Origin: Aquifex aeolicus
GTDB taxonomy: Bacteria > Aquificota > Aquificia > Aquificales > Aquificaceae
Length of the DNA: 5,221 bases
Direction: 5' to 3'
NCBI GenBank assembly: GCA_015661465.1
Contig: DQVZ01000297.1
Span: 1-5,221, forward strand
The notes below the pieces were generated by a model. The model did no database searches, was not told the DNA's origin, and saw only the letters and a list, made by a program, of their open reading frames with translations. This document shows positions 1 to 4,588 of this stretch, in pieces (within the stretch, counting starts at the first letter, position 1; each line of letters starts with the position of its first letter). The position numbers and the translations under genes were made by a program.

Positions 1-265
1 CGAGTTTTTTTATCTCTTCTTTATCTTTTTCAACCCAGTCTCTGTAAAGTATTCCACCGTGAATTTTCGGGTGCAAAGTCTTTACCCTTCCCTCTAATAT
101 TTCAGGAAACTCTGTTAACCGGGAAACTTCCTTTACCTTTATTCCCTTTTCCTTCAGAAATCTTGCCGTCCCGCCCGTGGAAATTATCTCATAACCCAAA
201 TCCTCAAGTGCTTTAGCTAGCTCATCTACACCTTCTTTTTTGTAAACTGATATTAATGCTTTCAT
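1..265 (-). CDS. purH: PurH N-terminus (IMP cyclohydrolase / AICAR transformylase), partial
   Basis: This is the 5' part of a leftward gene: ATG at 265-263, then 88 codons running off the left edge. PurH is a cytoplasmic bifunctional enzyme catalysing the last two steps of purine synthesis, AICAR formylation with 10-formyl-THF and cyclisation of FAICAR to IMP. Only the N-terminal MGS-like (IMP cyclohydrolase) domain is visible. It starts [10 protein letters not shown], has the phosphate-binding STGGT at residues 29-33, and has the hallmark [15 protein letters not shown] at about 59-73, typical of PurH. The transformylase domain lies outside the window. The start is secure because the MxALISVxxK opening is the family norm. 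There is no Shine-Dalgarno upstream, only A/T, so the mRNA may be leaderless or nearly so. The gene is divergent from the aldo/keto reductase, 37 bases between starts. Identification is firm from motifs. Confidence 0.95.
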   Translation of the reverse strand, partial: MKALISVYKKEGVDELAKALEDLGYEIISTGGTARFLKEKGIKVKEVSRLTEFPEILEGRVKTLHPKIHGGILYRDWVEKDKEEIKKL

Positions 266-302
266 TTAAAAAATTTTAAAAATAAAATTAAAATCTTAAA
301 TC
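266..302. promoter_or_regulatory. AT-only divergent promoter region purH / aldo-keto reductase
   Basis: The 37 bases between the two divergent starts contain almost only A and T. Both promoters must fit here or extend into the opposing genes. A TAAAAT at 289-294 is a possible -10 for the rightward gene and would place transcription start within a few bases of ATG 303. TATTTT/TTAAAAT-like elements face purH on the other strand. No convincing -35 and no Shine-Dalgarno is seen on either side. The role is inferred from position; the exact elements are guesses because any A/T tract gives -10 look-alikes. Confidence 0.45.
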
Positions 303-1313
303 ATGATTTACAAAGAATTTATTGATTTAAAACTTTCAGAAATGGGAATAGGTACGTATTTAGGCGAATTGGATGAAAAGACAGATGCAGGCTATTACGA
401 AACGATTAAAGCAGCTATCGAGAAGGGAGTAAATGTAATAGACACGGCAATTAATTACAGGTACATGAAGAGTGAAAGAGTTATAGGAAAAGTTTTGAGT
501 AAAGTGGGAAGAGATAAGGTTATAGTTTCCACAAAAGGCGGATATATTCCCTACGATGTAGATACCAAAATAGACCCTAGGGATTATTTCGAAGAAAATT
601 TTCTTAAAACTGGAATAGTTGACGTAAAAGAAATGACTCCTCAAGGACATTACTTAGGAAAGGAATTTATAAACTGGTGTTTCAATAAGAGTCTTGAAAA
701 TCTCAAAACTGATTACATAGATATTTACTTCCTTCACAACCCCGAGGAACAACTTCTCTATATAGAAAGGGAAAAATTTAACGGGAAAATAAGGGAATGC
801 TTTGAACTCCTTGAAGAAAAAGTGGAAAAAGGTAAGCTCAGATACTATGGCCTTGCAACCTGGCACGGTTTTAGACTAACACCAGCTTCAAGGCAGTATC
901 TGAACTTAAAGGAACTCGTGGAAATAGCCGAAAGTGTAGCGGGAAAAGAGCACCATTTCAAATTCATCCAACTTCCCTACAACTTAGGAATGTCCGAAGC
1001 TTTTACATTAAAAAACCAAACTGTGAACAGTAATAATCTATCAATATTGGAGGCAGCTCAGGAACTCGGTATTTACACATATATTAGTGCTACCATATAC
1101 CAGGGAAATGTTATAGGAAGAGTTCCTCAATCTCTAAAGGATTTCTTTAAACTTGATAATGATGTGCAGGTAGCAATACAGTTTGTAAGAAGTACTCCGG
1201 GAGTGGGCAGTTTCCTGATAGGAATGAGTAAAATCGAACATCTCCTTGAAAACCTTAAAGTCCTTGAATTATCTCCCTTAGAAAGAGAAAAATTTTTAAC
1301 TCTTTTTAAATGA
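303..1313 (+). CDS. Aldo/keto reductase family oxidoreductase
   Basis: This 336-residue protein has the normal length for a single TIM-barrel aldo/keto reductase, a cytoplasmic NAD(P)H-dependent carbonyl reductase. The catalytic tetrad is visible: Asp47 and Tyr52 in DTAINY (47-52), Lys78 in VSTKGGY (75-81), and His145 in IYFLHNPEE. The C-terminal cofactor-binding part has FVRSTPGVGSFLIGMS followed by a helix of the HLLENLKVL type, as in the family. The N-terminal GIGTYLGE replaces the usual GLGTWPxG-type strand. A stretch at about 82-118 between Lys78 and the His strand (IPYDVDTKIDPRDYFEEN and on) is longer than in compact members and may shape the substrate pocket. The substrate cannot be read from the sequence. 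ATG 303 is used because it precedes the first barrel strand; there is no Shine-Dalgarno. dnaA follows after 89 bases on the same strand. Whether they are cotranscribed is unknown. The family call is firm. Confidence 0.9.
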   Translation: MIYKEFIDLKLSEMGIGTYLGELDEKTDAGYYETIKAAIEKGVNVIDTAINYRYMKSERVIGKVLSKVGRDKVIVSTKGGYIPYDVDTKIDPRDYFEENFLKTGIVDVKEMTPQGHYLGKEFINWCFNKSLENLKTDYIDIYFLHNPEEQLLYIEREKFNGKIRECFELLEEKVEKGKLRYYGLATWHGFRLTPASRQYLNLKELVEIAESVAGKEHHFKFIQLPYNLGMSEAFTLKNQTVNSNNLSILEAAQELGIYTYISATIYQGNVIGRVPQSLKDFFKLDNDVQVAIQFVRSTPGVGSFLIGMSKIEHLLENLKVLELSPLEREKFLTLFK

Positions 1314-1335
1314 CTTATGTTTGGTTTCGTAAGTC
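1312..1335 (+). terminator. Hairpin after the aldo/keto reductase gene (weak terminator candidate)
   Basis: GACTTATG (1312-1319) pairs with CGTAAGTC (1328-1335) as an 8-bp stem with one G-U pair and an 8-base loop TTTGGTTT. It begins on the stop codon of the aldo/keto reductase. The stem is only moderately GC and the sequence after it (GTTGAGGTTCTTT) lacks a clean T-run, so intrinsic termination is doubtful. It could instead act in mRNA stability or be a protein-binding inverted repeat upstream of dnaA. Confidence 0.3.
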
Positions 1336-1382
1336 GTTGAGGTTCTTTAAAACTTTCCCTTTCCTTTGTTCTATTTTTATTT

Positions 1383-1402
1383 CATAATTGATTTCCAATA
1401 AA
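1383..1402 (+). promoter_or_regulatory. Possible dnaA promoter -10 and short leader
   Basis: CATAAT at 1383-1388 differs from the TATAAT consensus at one base and lies 14 bases before ATG 1403, so transcription would begin near 1395 and leave a leader of under 10 bases. No recognisable -35 is found 16-18 bases upstream (pyrimidine-rich TTTCCCTTTCC). No Shine-Dalgarno precedes the start. If this promoter is used, the alternative TTG start at 1388 is excluded because it would lie upstream of the transcript. Confidence 0.3.
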
Positions 1403-2599
1403 ATGAACCTACAGGCATTGATAAAAAAAATAGAGAGTATAAACTCCTATGCGAGGGAATTTTTGAAAAAATTCGAAATAAAAACTAAAGATGGAAAATT
1501 TCTTTTTATAGCTCCTAACTCTGACTATAGGGAATGGTTAGAAACTCTGGTGGAAAGTTTCTTGGAAGAAGATTTAAGAAATCTTATAGAGATAAAAGAA
1601 AAGGAAGATAATGAAGAAAAAAGAATAGAAATTCAGGACTTTCTGAATCCAAGATATACTTTTGATAACTTTATAGTCGGGGAGGGAAATAGATTTGCTT
1701 ACGAAATAGTAAGAGAAGCTTTGGAAAACCTAGGTTATCTTTACAATCCCATATTCATATATGGAAGTGTAGGAACCGGAAAAACACACCTCCTTCAGGC
1801 AATAGGGAATGAAGCTAAGAGAAGGGGTTATAGAGTTATCTATTCGTCTGCAAACGATTTCGCAGAGGAGATGGTTGAATACCTGAAACACGGTAAAATT
1901 AATGAATTTAGAAATAAGTATAAAAGTGTTGATTTACTTCTCCTTGATGATATTCAATTCCTTTCGGGAAAGGAAAGAACCCAGATAGAGTTTTTCAATA
2001 TATTTAATACTCTATACCTTTTGGAAAAACAAATAATTCTTGCCTCCGATAGGCATCCGCAAAAACTCACCGATGTTTCCGATAGGCTTGTAAGCAGGTT
2101 TGAAGGCGGAGTTATTGTAGAAATAGAGTTAGATACAAATACAAAGCTCAAGATTATTCGGGAGAAGTTAAAACACTACAACATAAAGGTAAGCTCAGAA
2201 TTGATTAATTTCTTGCTTCAAAATACAAAGAATGTCAGAGAAATAGAAGGAAAAATAAAACTTATAAAGCTAAGAGGTTTCGAAAAACTTCCAGAAAGGA
2301 AAGAGAAAAATAAATTGGAAAAAATCTTGGAATTTGTTGCCAATTACTACGCTTTGAAACCTGAAGAGCTGCTTTCGGATAAAAGAACAAGAAGAGTTAG
2401 TGAGGCTAAACAAATAGGGATGTATTTATGCAGAAAGGTGTGCTCTGCCAGCCTAATAGAAATAGCAAGGGTATTTAGGAAAAAAGACCATACCACAGTT
2501 ATCCACGCTATTAGAAAGGTAGAAGAAAGGAAAAAAAGGGACAGAAAGTTCCGACACCTTGTAGGTTTTTTAGAAAAACAAGCTGTAGAAAAAATTTAA
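1403..2599 (+). CDS. dnaA: Chromosomal replication initiator DnaA
   Basis: DnaA binds DnaA boxes at the origin, assembles as an ATP-dependent filament and opens the duplex. The protein has 398 residues from ATG 1403, shorter than E. coli (467) because domain II is almost absent. Domain I spans about 1-70. The AAA+ domain (about 82-290) has Walker A GSVGTGKT (121-128), Walker B LLLLDDIQF (178-186), sensor I IILASD (211-216), arginine finger Arg232 in DRLVSRF, and sensor II Arg279 in NVREIEG. ssDNA-contacting positions known from A. aeolicus appear as Val158, Lys190, Arg192 and Thr193. Domain IV (about 305-398) carries the helix-turn-helix signature KDHTTVIHAI (361-370). I chose ATG 1403 over the in-frame TTG at 1388 because neither has a Shine-Dalgarno, ATG is the stronger codon, and residue numbering then matches A. 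aeolicus DnaA within two. The neighbours are not replication genes, so this is a stand-alone dnaA. All key residues are intact. Confidence 0.97.
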   Translation: MNLQALIKKIESINSYAREFLKKFEIKTKDGKFLFIAPNSDYREWLETLVESFLEEDLRNLIEIKEKEDNEEKRIEIQDFLNPRYTFDNFIVGEGNRFAYEIVREALENLGYLYNPIFIYGSVGTGKTHLLQAIGNEAKRRGYRVIYSSANDFAEEMVEYLKHGKINEFRNKYKSVDLLLLDDIQFLSGKERTQIEFFNIFNTLYLLEKQIILASDRHPQKLTDVSDRLVSRFEGGVIVEIELDTNTKLKIIREKLKHYNIKVSSELINFLLQNTKNVREIEGKIKLIKLRGFEKLPERKEKNKLEKILEFVANYYALKPEELLSDKRTRRVSEAKQIGMYLCRKVCSASLIEIARVFRKKDHTTVIHAIRKVEERKKRDRKFRHLVGFLEKQAVEKI

Positions 2600-2606
2600 G
2601 CTGAGC

Positions 2607-2625
2607 TTTCCCATAGACTGGGGAA
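2607..2625 (+). terminator. Hairpin in the dnaA / radical SAM gap (attenuator or weak terminator)
   Basis: TTTCCCA (2607-2613) pairs with TGGGGAA (2619-2625) through seven pairs, one of them G-U, around the loop TAGAC. A second small stem ACCT-ATTA-AGGT (2625-2636) follows directly and is itself followed by A and T7 (2638-2644). Together they resemble a weak Rho-independent terminator for dnaA, but the T-run is separated from the better stem and the second stem has only 4 bp. Partial read-through into the next gene is quite possible. Confidence 0.35.
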
Positions 2626-2643
2626 CCTATTAAGGTATTTTTT

Positions 2644-2656
2644 TATATTTGTAAAG
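2644..2656 (+). promoter_or_regulatory. Possible -10 element of the radical SAM gene
   Basis: TATATT at 2644-2649 ends seven bases before ATG 2657, so transcription from it would give an almost leaderless message. There is no Shine-Dalgarno and no clear -35 upstream. The element also overlaps the T-run that follows the dnaA hairpin, so it may be a by-product of that tract. Weak evidence. Confidence 0.25.
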
Positions 2657-3613
2657 ATGACCGAGCTAAAAACGAAAAAAAGACTTTATTACTCTTTGAA
2701 GGATTACTTCCGAGAAAAATACGGAAAAAGAGTTCAAAAAATTACCGTAGCACTTCCTTTTACCTGCCCAAATAGGGACGGAACAAAGGGAAGGGGTGGA
2801 TGTACTTACTGTTATGACGGTTCAAAACCTTCGATGCTTTCTCCTACTATTCCCTTGGAAGTGCAAATAAGGAAAGGAATTGAGAGGGCTAAAAGAAAGT
2901 ATGGAGAGAATATATACTTTACTATTTACTATCAATCTTATACCAACACTTACGCGGATATAGAAACGCTAAAAAGAGTTTACGATACAGCCCTAAAGTT
3001 CGAGAATGTTGTAGGAATAGACATAGGTACGAGACCTGATTGTGTTTCTGATGAAGTTTTAGAACTCCTTAATGAATACGCAAGTAAAGGACTTGAGGTT
3101 TGGGTAGAATACGGACTTCAAAGTGCCAATTTTGAGACTCTTAAAAAAATTAACAGACAGCACGGAGTTTCTGATTTTGTAGATGCAGTTCTGCGAACCA
3201 AGAGTAGGAATTTAAAAGTATGTGCCCATATGATAATAGGGCTTCCAGGAGAAAGTAGGGAGGACTTTATCGAAACTGCTAAATTGATAGCATCTCTTCC
3301 GGTAGATGGTATAAAGATACATCCTCTTCACGTAATAAAAGGTACGGTAATGGAAAAACAATACATTAATGGTGAATTCAGAGTTTTATCCATTGACGAG
3401 TATGCTCAGTATTGTGCGGATGTGATTGAATTGCTTCCTCCTACCATGATTGTTCACAGAATTACCGGAGAAACAGATGAGGAAAGATTAGTGGCTCCAG
3501 AATGGTGTACCTTTAAGTACAAAAACGAAGTTATACAGAAAGTTAAAAAAGTGCTCGAAGGAAGAGGCAGTTATCAAGGAATAAAGTATCCTTTTTATAA
3601 ACATGGAGCGTGA
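2657..3613 (+). CDS. Radical SAM protein, TIGR01212/YhcC (COG1242) type
   Basis: This 318-residue radical SAM enzyme belongs to the uncharacterised family that includes E. coli YhcC, related to the radical SAM part of Elp3. The [4Fe-4S] ligands are Cys37, Cys49 and Cys52 in TCPNRDGTKGRGGCTYCYDG, spaced C-x11-C-x2-C as in this family and not the common C-x3-C-x2-C. Other family blocks are present: FTIYYQSYTNTYA (88-100), GIDIGTRPDC (120-129), VWVEYGLQSAN (148-158), AHMIIGLPGES (190-200), IKIHPLHVIKGT (219-230) and VHRITGE (266-272). The length is typical, and the Elp3 acetyltransferase domain is absent. The cellular substrate is not established for the family; a link to nucleic-acid or tRNA chemistry is only suggested by the Elp3 relationship. 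ATG 2657 precedes the conserved KLYYSLKDYFRxKYG-like start; it has no Shine-Dalgarno. The stop overlaps the in-frame GTG of the next gene, and the two are almost certainly cotranscribed. Confidence 0.93.
   Translation: MTELKTKKRLYYSLKDYFREKYGKRVQKITVALPFTCPNRDGTKGRGGCTYCYDGSKPSMLSPTIPLEVQIRKGIERAKRKYGENIYFTIYYQSYTNTYADIETLKRVYDTALKFENVVGIDIGTRPDCVSDEVLELLNEYASKGLEVWVEYGLQSANFETLKKINRQHGVSDFVDAVLRTKSRNLKVCAHMIIGLPGESREDFIETAKLIASLPVDGIKIHPLHVIKGTVMEKQYINGEFRVLSIDEYAQYCADVIELLPPTMIVHRITGETDEERLVAPEWCTFKYKNEVIQKVKKVLEGRGSYQGIKYPFYKHGA
3605..3608 (+). promoter_or_regulatory. Ribosome binding site deciding the TPR-gene start
   Basis: GGAG at 3605-3608, inside the last codons of the radical SAM gene, lies seven bases before ATG 3616. 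That is ideal spacing. The in-frame GTG at 3610 is only one base away from it, which is too close. The site therefore selects ATG 3616. Confidence 0.65.
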
Positions 3614-3615
3614 TA

Positions 3616-3852
3616 ATGTTCGGAAAGAAGGGAACCTTTAGTAAAATGGCCGAGAGTTTGGTTGAAAGGTTAGCACAGGAACTAGAAGAAGAAGTAAAGA
3701 AAAGACCTAATGACCCGGAACTACTGTTTAAACTGGGGATAGCTTACGTAAGAGCTGGAAAAATAGATAAAGCGAGGGAAATCTATAAAAAATTAAAAAA
3801 CGTTAATAAAGAAAAAGCCGGTGAACTGTTAGATAGAATTTATGAGGTTTAA
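3616..3852 (+). CDS. Small TPR-like protein of unknown function
   Basis: This 78-residue soluble, charged, helical protein has no signal peptide or membrane segment. Residues 9-30 form an amphipathic Glu/Lys-rich helix (MAESLVERLAQELEEEVKK). Residues about 34-67 fit one tetratricopeptide repeat: Pro34, Leu37, Leu40-Gly41, Tyr44, Gly48, Ala53 and Tyr57 fall at the usual hydrophobic and small positions, followed by a capping helix at 65-76 (KEKAGELLDRIYE). A single TPR-like unit suggests a protein-protein adaptor or an oligomer, but I do not recognise the family. The start is ATG 3616, chosen by the GGAG seven bases upstream; the alternative GTG 3610 would overlap the preceding stop as GTGA and add two residues. 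The tight junction implies translational coupling to the radical SAM gene, so the two products may work together. A palindrome with a T-run follows at once, ending the operon. Confidence 0.75.
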   Translation: MFGKKGTFSKMAESLVERLAQELEEEVKKRPNDPELLFKLGIAYVRAGKIDKAREIYKKLKNVNKEKAGELLDRIYEV

Positions 3853-3872
3853 TTAACTTAAGTTAATTTTTT
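3851..3872 (+). terminator. Palindromic terminator after the TPR-like gene
   Basis: AATTAACTTAAGTTAATT (3851-3868) is a perfect 18-base palindrome starting within the stop codon of the TPR-like gene. It can fold as a 7-bp stem with loop TTAA and runs into T6 (3867-3872). Position, hairpin and T-run all fit an intrinsic terminator for the rightward operon. The stem is A/T-rich and would be weak at high temperature, so efficiency is uncertain. Read leftward there is no T-run after it, so it should not terminate queD transcripts. Confidence 0.5.
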
Positions 3873-4010
3873 ATCAAACATGTAAAGATCTTTGATTACT
3901 ATAAAACTTATTTTCATAAAACCAAGAGTTGCTATGGATTATTGCATATGTAGCCACAGCTTTAGTCAATGAGTTGTCTAAATATTCGTCTCCTGACCTA
4001 ATTTTTTATC
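3864..4010. repeat. 12-base direct repeat pair flanking the convergent gap
   Basis: TAATTTTTTATC occurs exactly at 3864-3875 and 3999-4010, 135 bases apart (45 codons). Both copies lie in the gap between the convergent TPR gene and queD. Read leftward each encodes Asp-Lys-Lys-Leu in one frame. The repeat is A/T-rich and short, so chance is possible, but it brackets the region where the apparent decayed gene changes frame. Confidence 0.4.
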
Positions 4011-4071
4011 TCCCAGATGTTCCTTTAACCATTCTGGTAAGACGAGCTTAGGTACGGAGAAAGGAACTCAC
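3874..4071 (-). pseudogene. Decayed small gene directly downstream of queD
   Basis: This gap has no intact gene, yet leftward frames look protein-like. From 4067 to 3978 one frame, which is also in frame with the queD stop, reads VPKLVLPEWLKEHLGDKK before ending at TAG 3980-3978. A second frame gives SGDEYLDNSLTKAVATYAII, ending at TGA 3876-3874. The two join into one continuous reading if the A6 run (complement of T6 at 4002-4007) had one more A. A GTG at 4071-4069 overlaps the queD TGA as GTGA, a typical coupled start, and is in the same frame as the second segment; its reading stops after seven codons (TAA 4050-4048). A pair of compensating indels in a once-intact gene would explain this. 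After YAII the sequence turns low-complexity (HSNSWFYENKF), so the 3' part seems lost. The YLDxxLxxAxxxxA pattern faintly recalls small membrane proteins seen in other bacteria, but I cannot name the family. Confidence 0.45.
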
Positions 4072-4556
4072 TCCTCTTTATACTCCGCCTTAGATGTAGC
4101 GGTTTCCCAAAGGGTTACTTTGATTACTTTCACTTCCCCCAGAAGTCCTGCCTCTTCCAACTTTCTTTTTAAAAAATCGTAGAAAAACTTTGCTAACGCT
4201 TCCGCAGTAGGGCAAAATTCTACCGGGAAAATCTTCATAGCCCCATACTTTTCTGCAACCTCTTTCAATTCGGGATACATAGGGTCATTAACATCTATTA
4301 TGAAACTATGGTCTATTTCCTCTATCAAATCCTTTAAAGCATTCTTTACATGATAAAAATCCATCACCATGTCTTGCTCACTTAAAGTATCGGAGCCTAA
4401 AGTTACTTCTAAAACATAACTATGTCCGTGAAGATTTACACATTTATTTACAGGTTTTTCCTTGGTAAATTGAGCTCCTCTTCCATAAGTTAAGTTTTGT
4501 TTCCAAACCCTGTGTCCTGCTTCAAATCTGAAAGTTTTACTTATTTCCCACTTCAT
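4068..4556 (-). CDS. queD: 6-carboxy-5,6,7,8-tetrahydropterin synthase (QueD/PTPS family)
   Basis: QueD converts 7,8-dihydroneopterin triphosphate to 6-carboxytetrahydropterin in the pathway to preQ0 and queuosine. The 162-residue protein has the zinc ligands His15 (FEAGHR), His43 and His45 (NLHGHSY), the catalytic Cys39 in the C-x3-HGH motif, the Asp82-His83 pair (IDHSF), MDF at 65-67, CPTAEALA at 115-122 and the pterin-anchoring Glu151 in TLWET. Cys39 is present, so it is not the PTPS-III type that replaces this Cys with Glu. It is longer than the usual 120-140 residues because of a stretch at about 18-37 between the first His and Cys39, a feature of the longer bacterial and archaeal subgroup. 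ATG 4556 is supported by the opening KxFRFEAGHR. There is no Shine-Dalgarno, but a perfect TATAAT lies 11 bases upstream. The gene is divergent from lgt and convergent with the TPR gene; a decayed gene follows. Confidence 0.93.
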   Translation of the reverse strand: MKWEISKTFRFEAGHRVWKQNLTYGRGAQFTKEKPVNKCVNLHGHSYVLEVTLGSDTLSEQDMVMDFYHVKNALKDLIEEIDHSFIIDVNDPMYPELKEVAEKYGAMKIFPVEFCPTAEALAKFFYDFLKRKLEEAGLLGEVKVIKVTLWETATSKAEYKEE

Positions 4557-4563
4557 GATATTT

Positions 4564-4573
4564 TAGAATTATA
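4564..4573. promoter_or_regulatory. Overlapping divergent -10 elements of queD and lgt
   Basis: TAGAATTATA reads TAGAAT (4564-4569) toward lgt and TATAAT (4573-4568) toward queD, sharing two central bases. It is one base away from the perfect palindrome TATAATTATA. Predicted start sites are near 4561 for queD, leaving only about five leader bases, and near 4576 for lgt, just before its Shine-Dalgarno. No strong -35 is seen on either side. Position and the perfect consensus on the queD side support the call; simultaneous use by two polymerases looks impossible. Confidence 0.5.
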
Positions 4574-4576
4574 AAA

Positions 4577-4582
4577 AGGAGG
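4577..4582 (+). promoter_or_regulatory. Strong Shine-Dalgarno deciding the TTG start of lgt
   Basis: AGGAGG lies six bases before TTG 4589, the optimal distance. Another TTG at 4584 is too near and in another frame. No ATG or GTG is available in frame before the first transmembrane segment. This fixes the start of lgt as TTG. Confidence 0.8.
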
Positions 4583-4588
4583 ATTGGA

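Noticed and set aside
266..302. A/T-only stretch as a possible DNA unwinding element or origin
   Set aside because: It is only 37 bases, has no adjacent DnaA boxes, and is fully explained as a divergent promoter gap.
360..866. Antisense open frames of 70-96 codons opposite the aldo/keto reductase
   Set aside because: They have no family motifs, and the sense strand is a clear conserved enzyme. They are shadow frames.
1388..1402. In-frame TTG as dnaA start, adding five residues
   Set aside because: No Shine-Dalgarno, a weaker codon, and it overlaps the candidate -10. ATG 1403 matches A. aeolicus numbering better.
1954..2151. Antisense 65-codon open frame within dnaA
   Set aside because: It is a shadow of the AAA+ domain coding sequence with no start signal or motif.
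2499..2507. TTATCCACG, an 8/9 match to the DnaA-box consensus, inside dnaA
   Set aside because: It encodes Val-Ile-His within the conserved DHTTVIHA signature, so it follows from the protein sequence. It is a single site without neighbours.
3387..3395. TTATCCATT, a weak DnaA-box look-alike in the radical SAM gene
   Set aside because: Only 7/9, isolated and within coding sequence.
3610..3615. GTG 3610 as start of the TPR-like gene (GTGA overlap with the preceding stop)
   Set aside because: GGAG is only one base away, too close to act on it. ATG 3616 has ideal spacing. It cannot be wholly excluded.
3858..3938. Third leftward open frame of 26 codons (TLGFMKISFIVIKDLYMFDKK) ending at TAA 3860-3858
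   Set aside because: It is too short, has no start signal, and its hydrophobic composition is expected from A/T-rich DNA. It could be a further piece of the decayed gene, but I cannot support that.
3962..4007. TTAGTCA...TGACCTAA followed by T6 as a second rightward terminator
   Set aside because: It has a 25-base loop, a bulge and a weak stem. The match may be chance in A/T-rich DNA.
4068..4070. Stop-codon readthrough of queD TGA into the following 29 in-frame codons
   Set aside because: QueD is complete at this stop with its family-typical end after TLWET. No readthrough context or selenocysteine-type element is seen, so a decayed neighbour is the simpler explanation.
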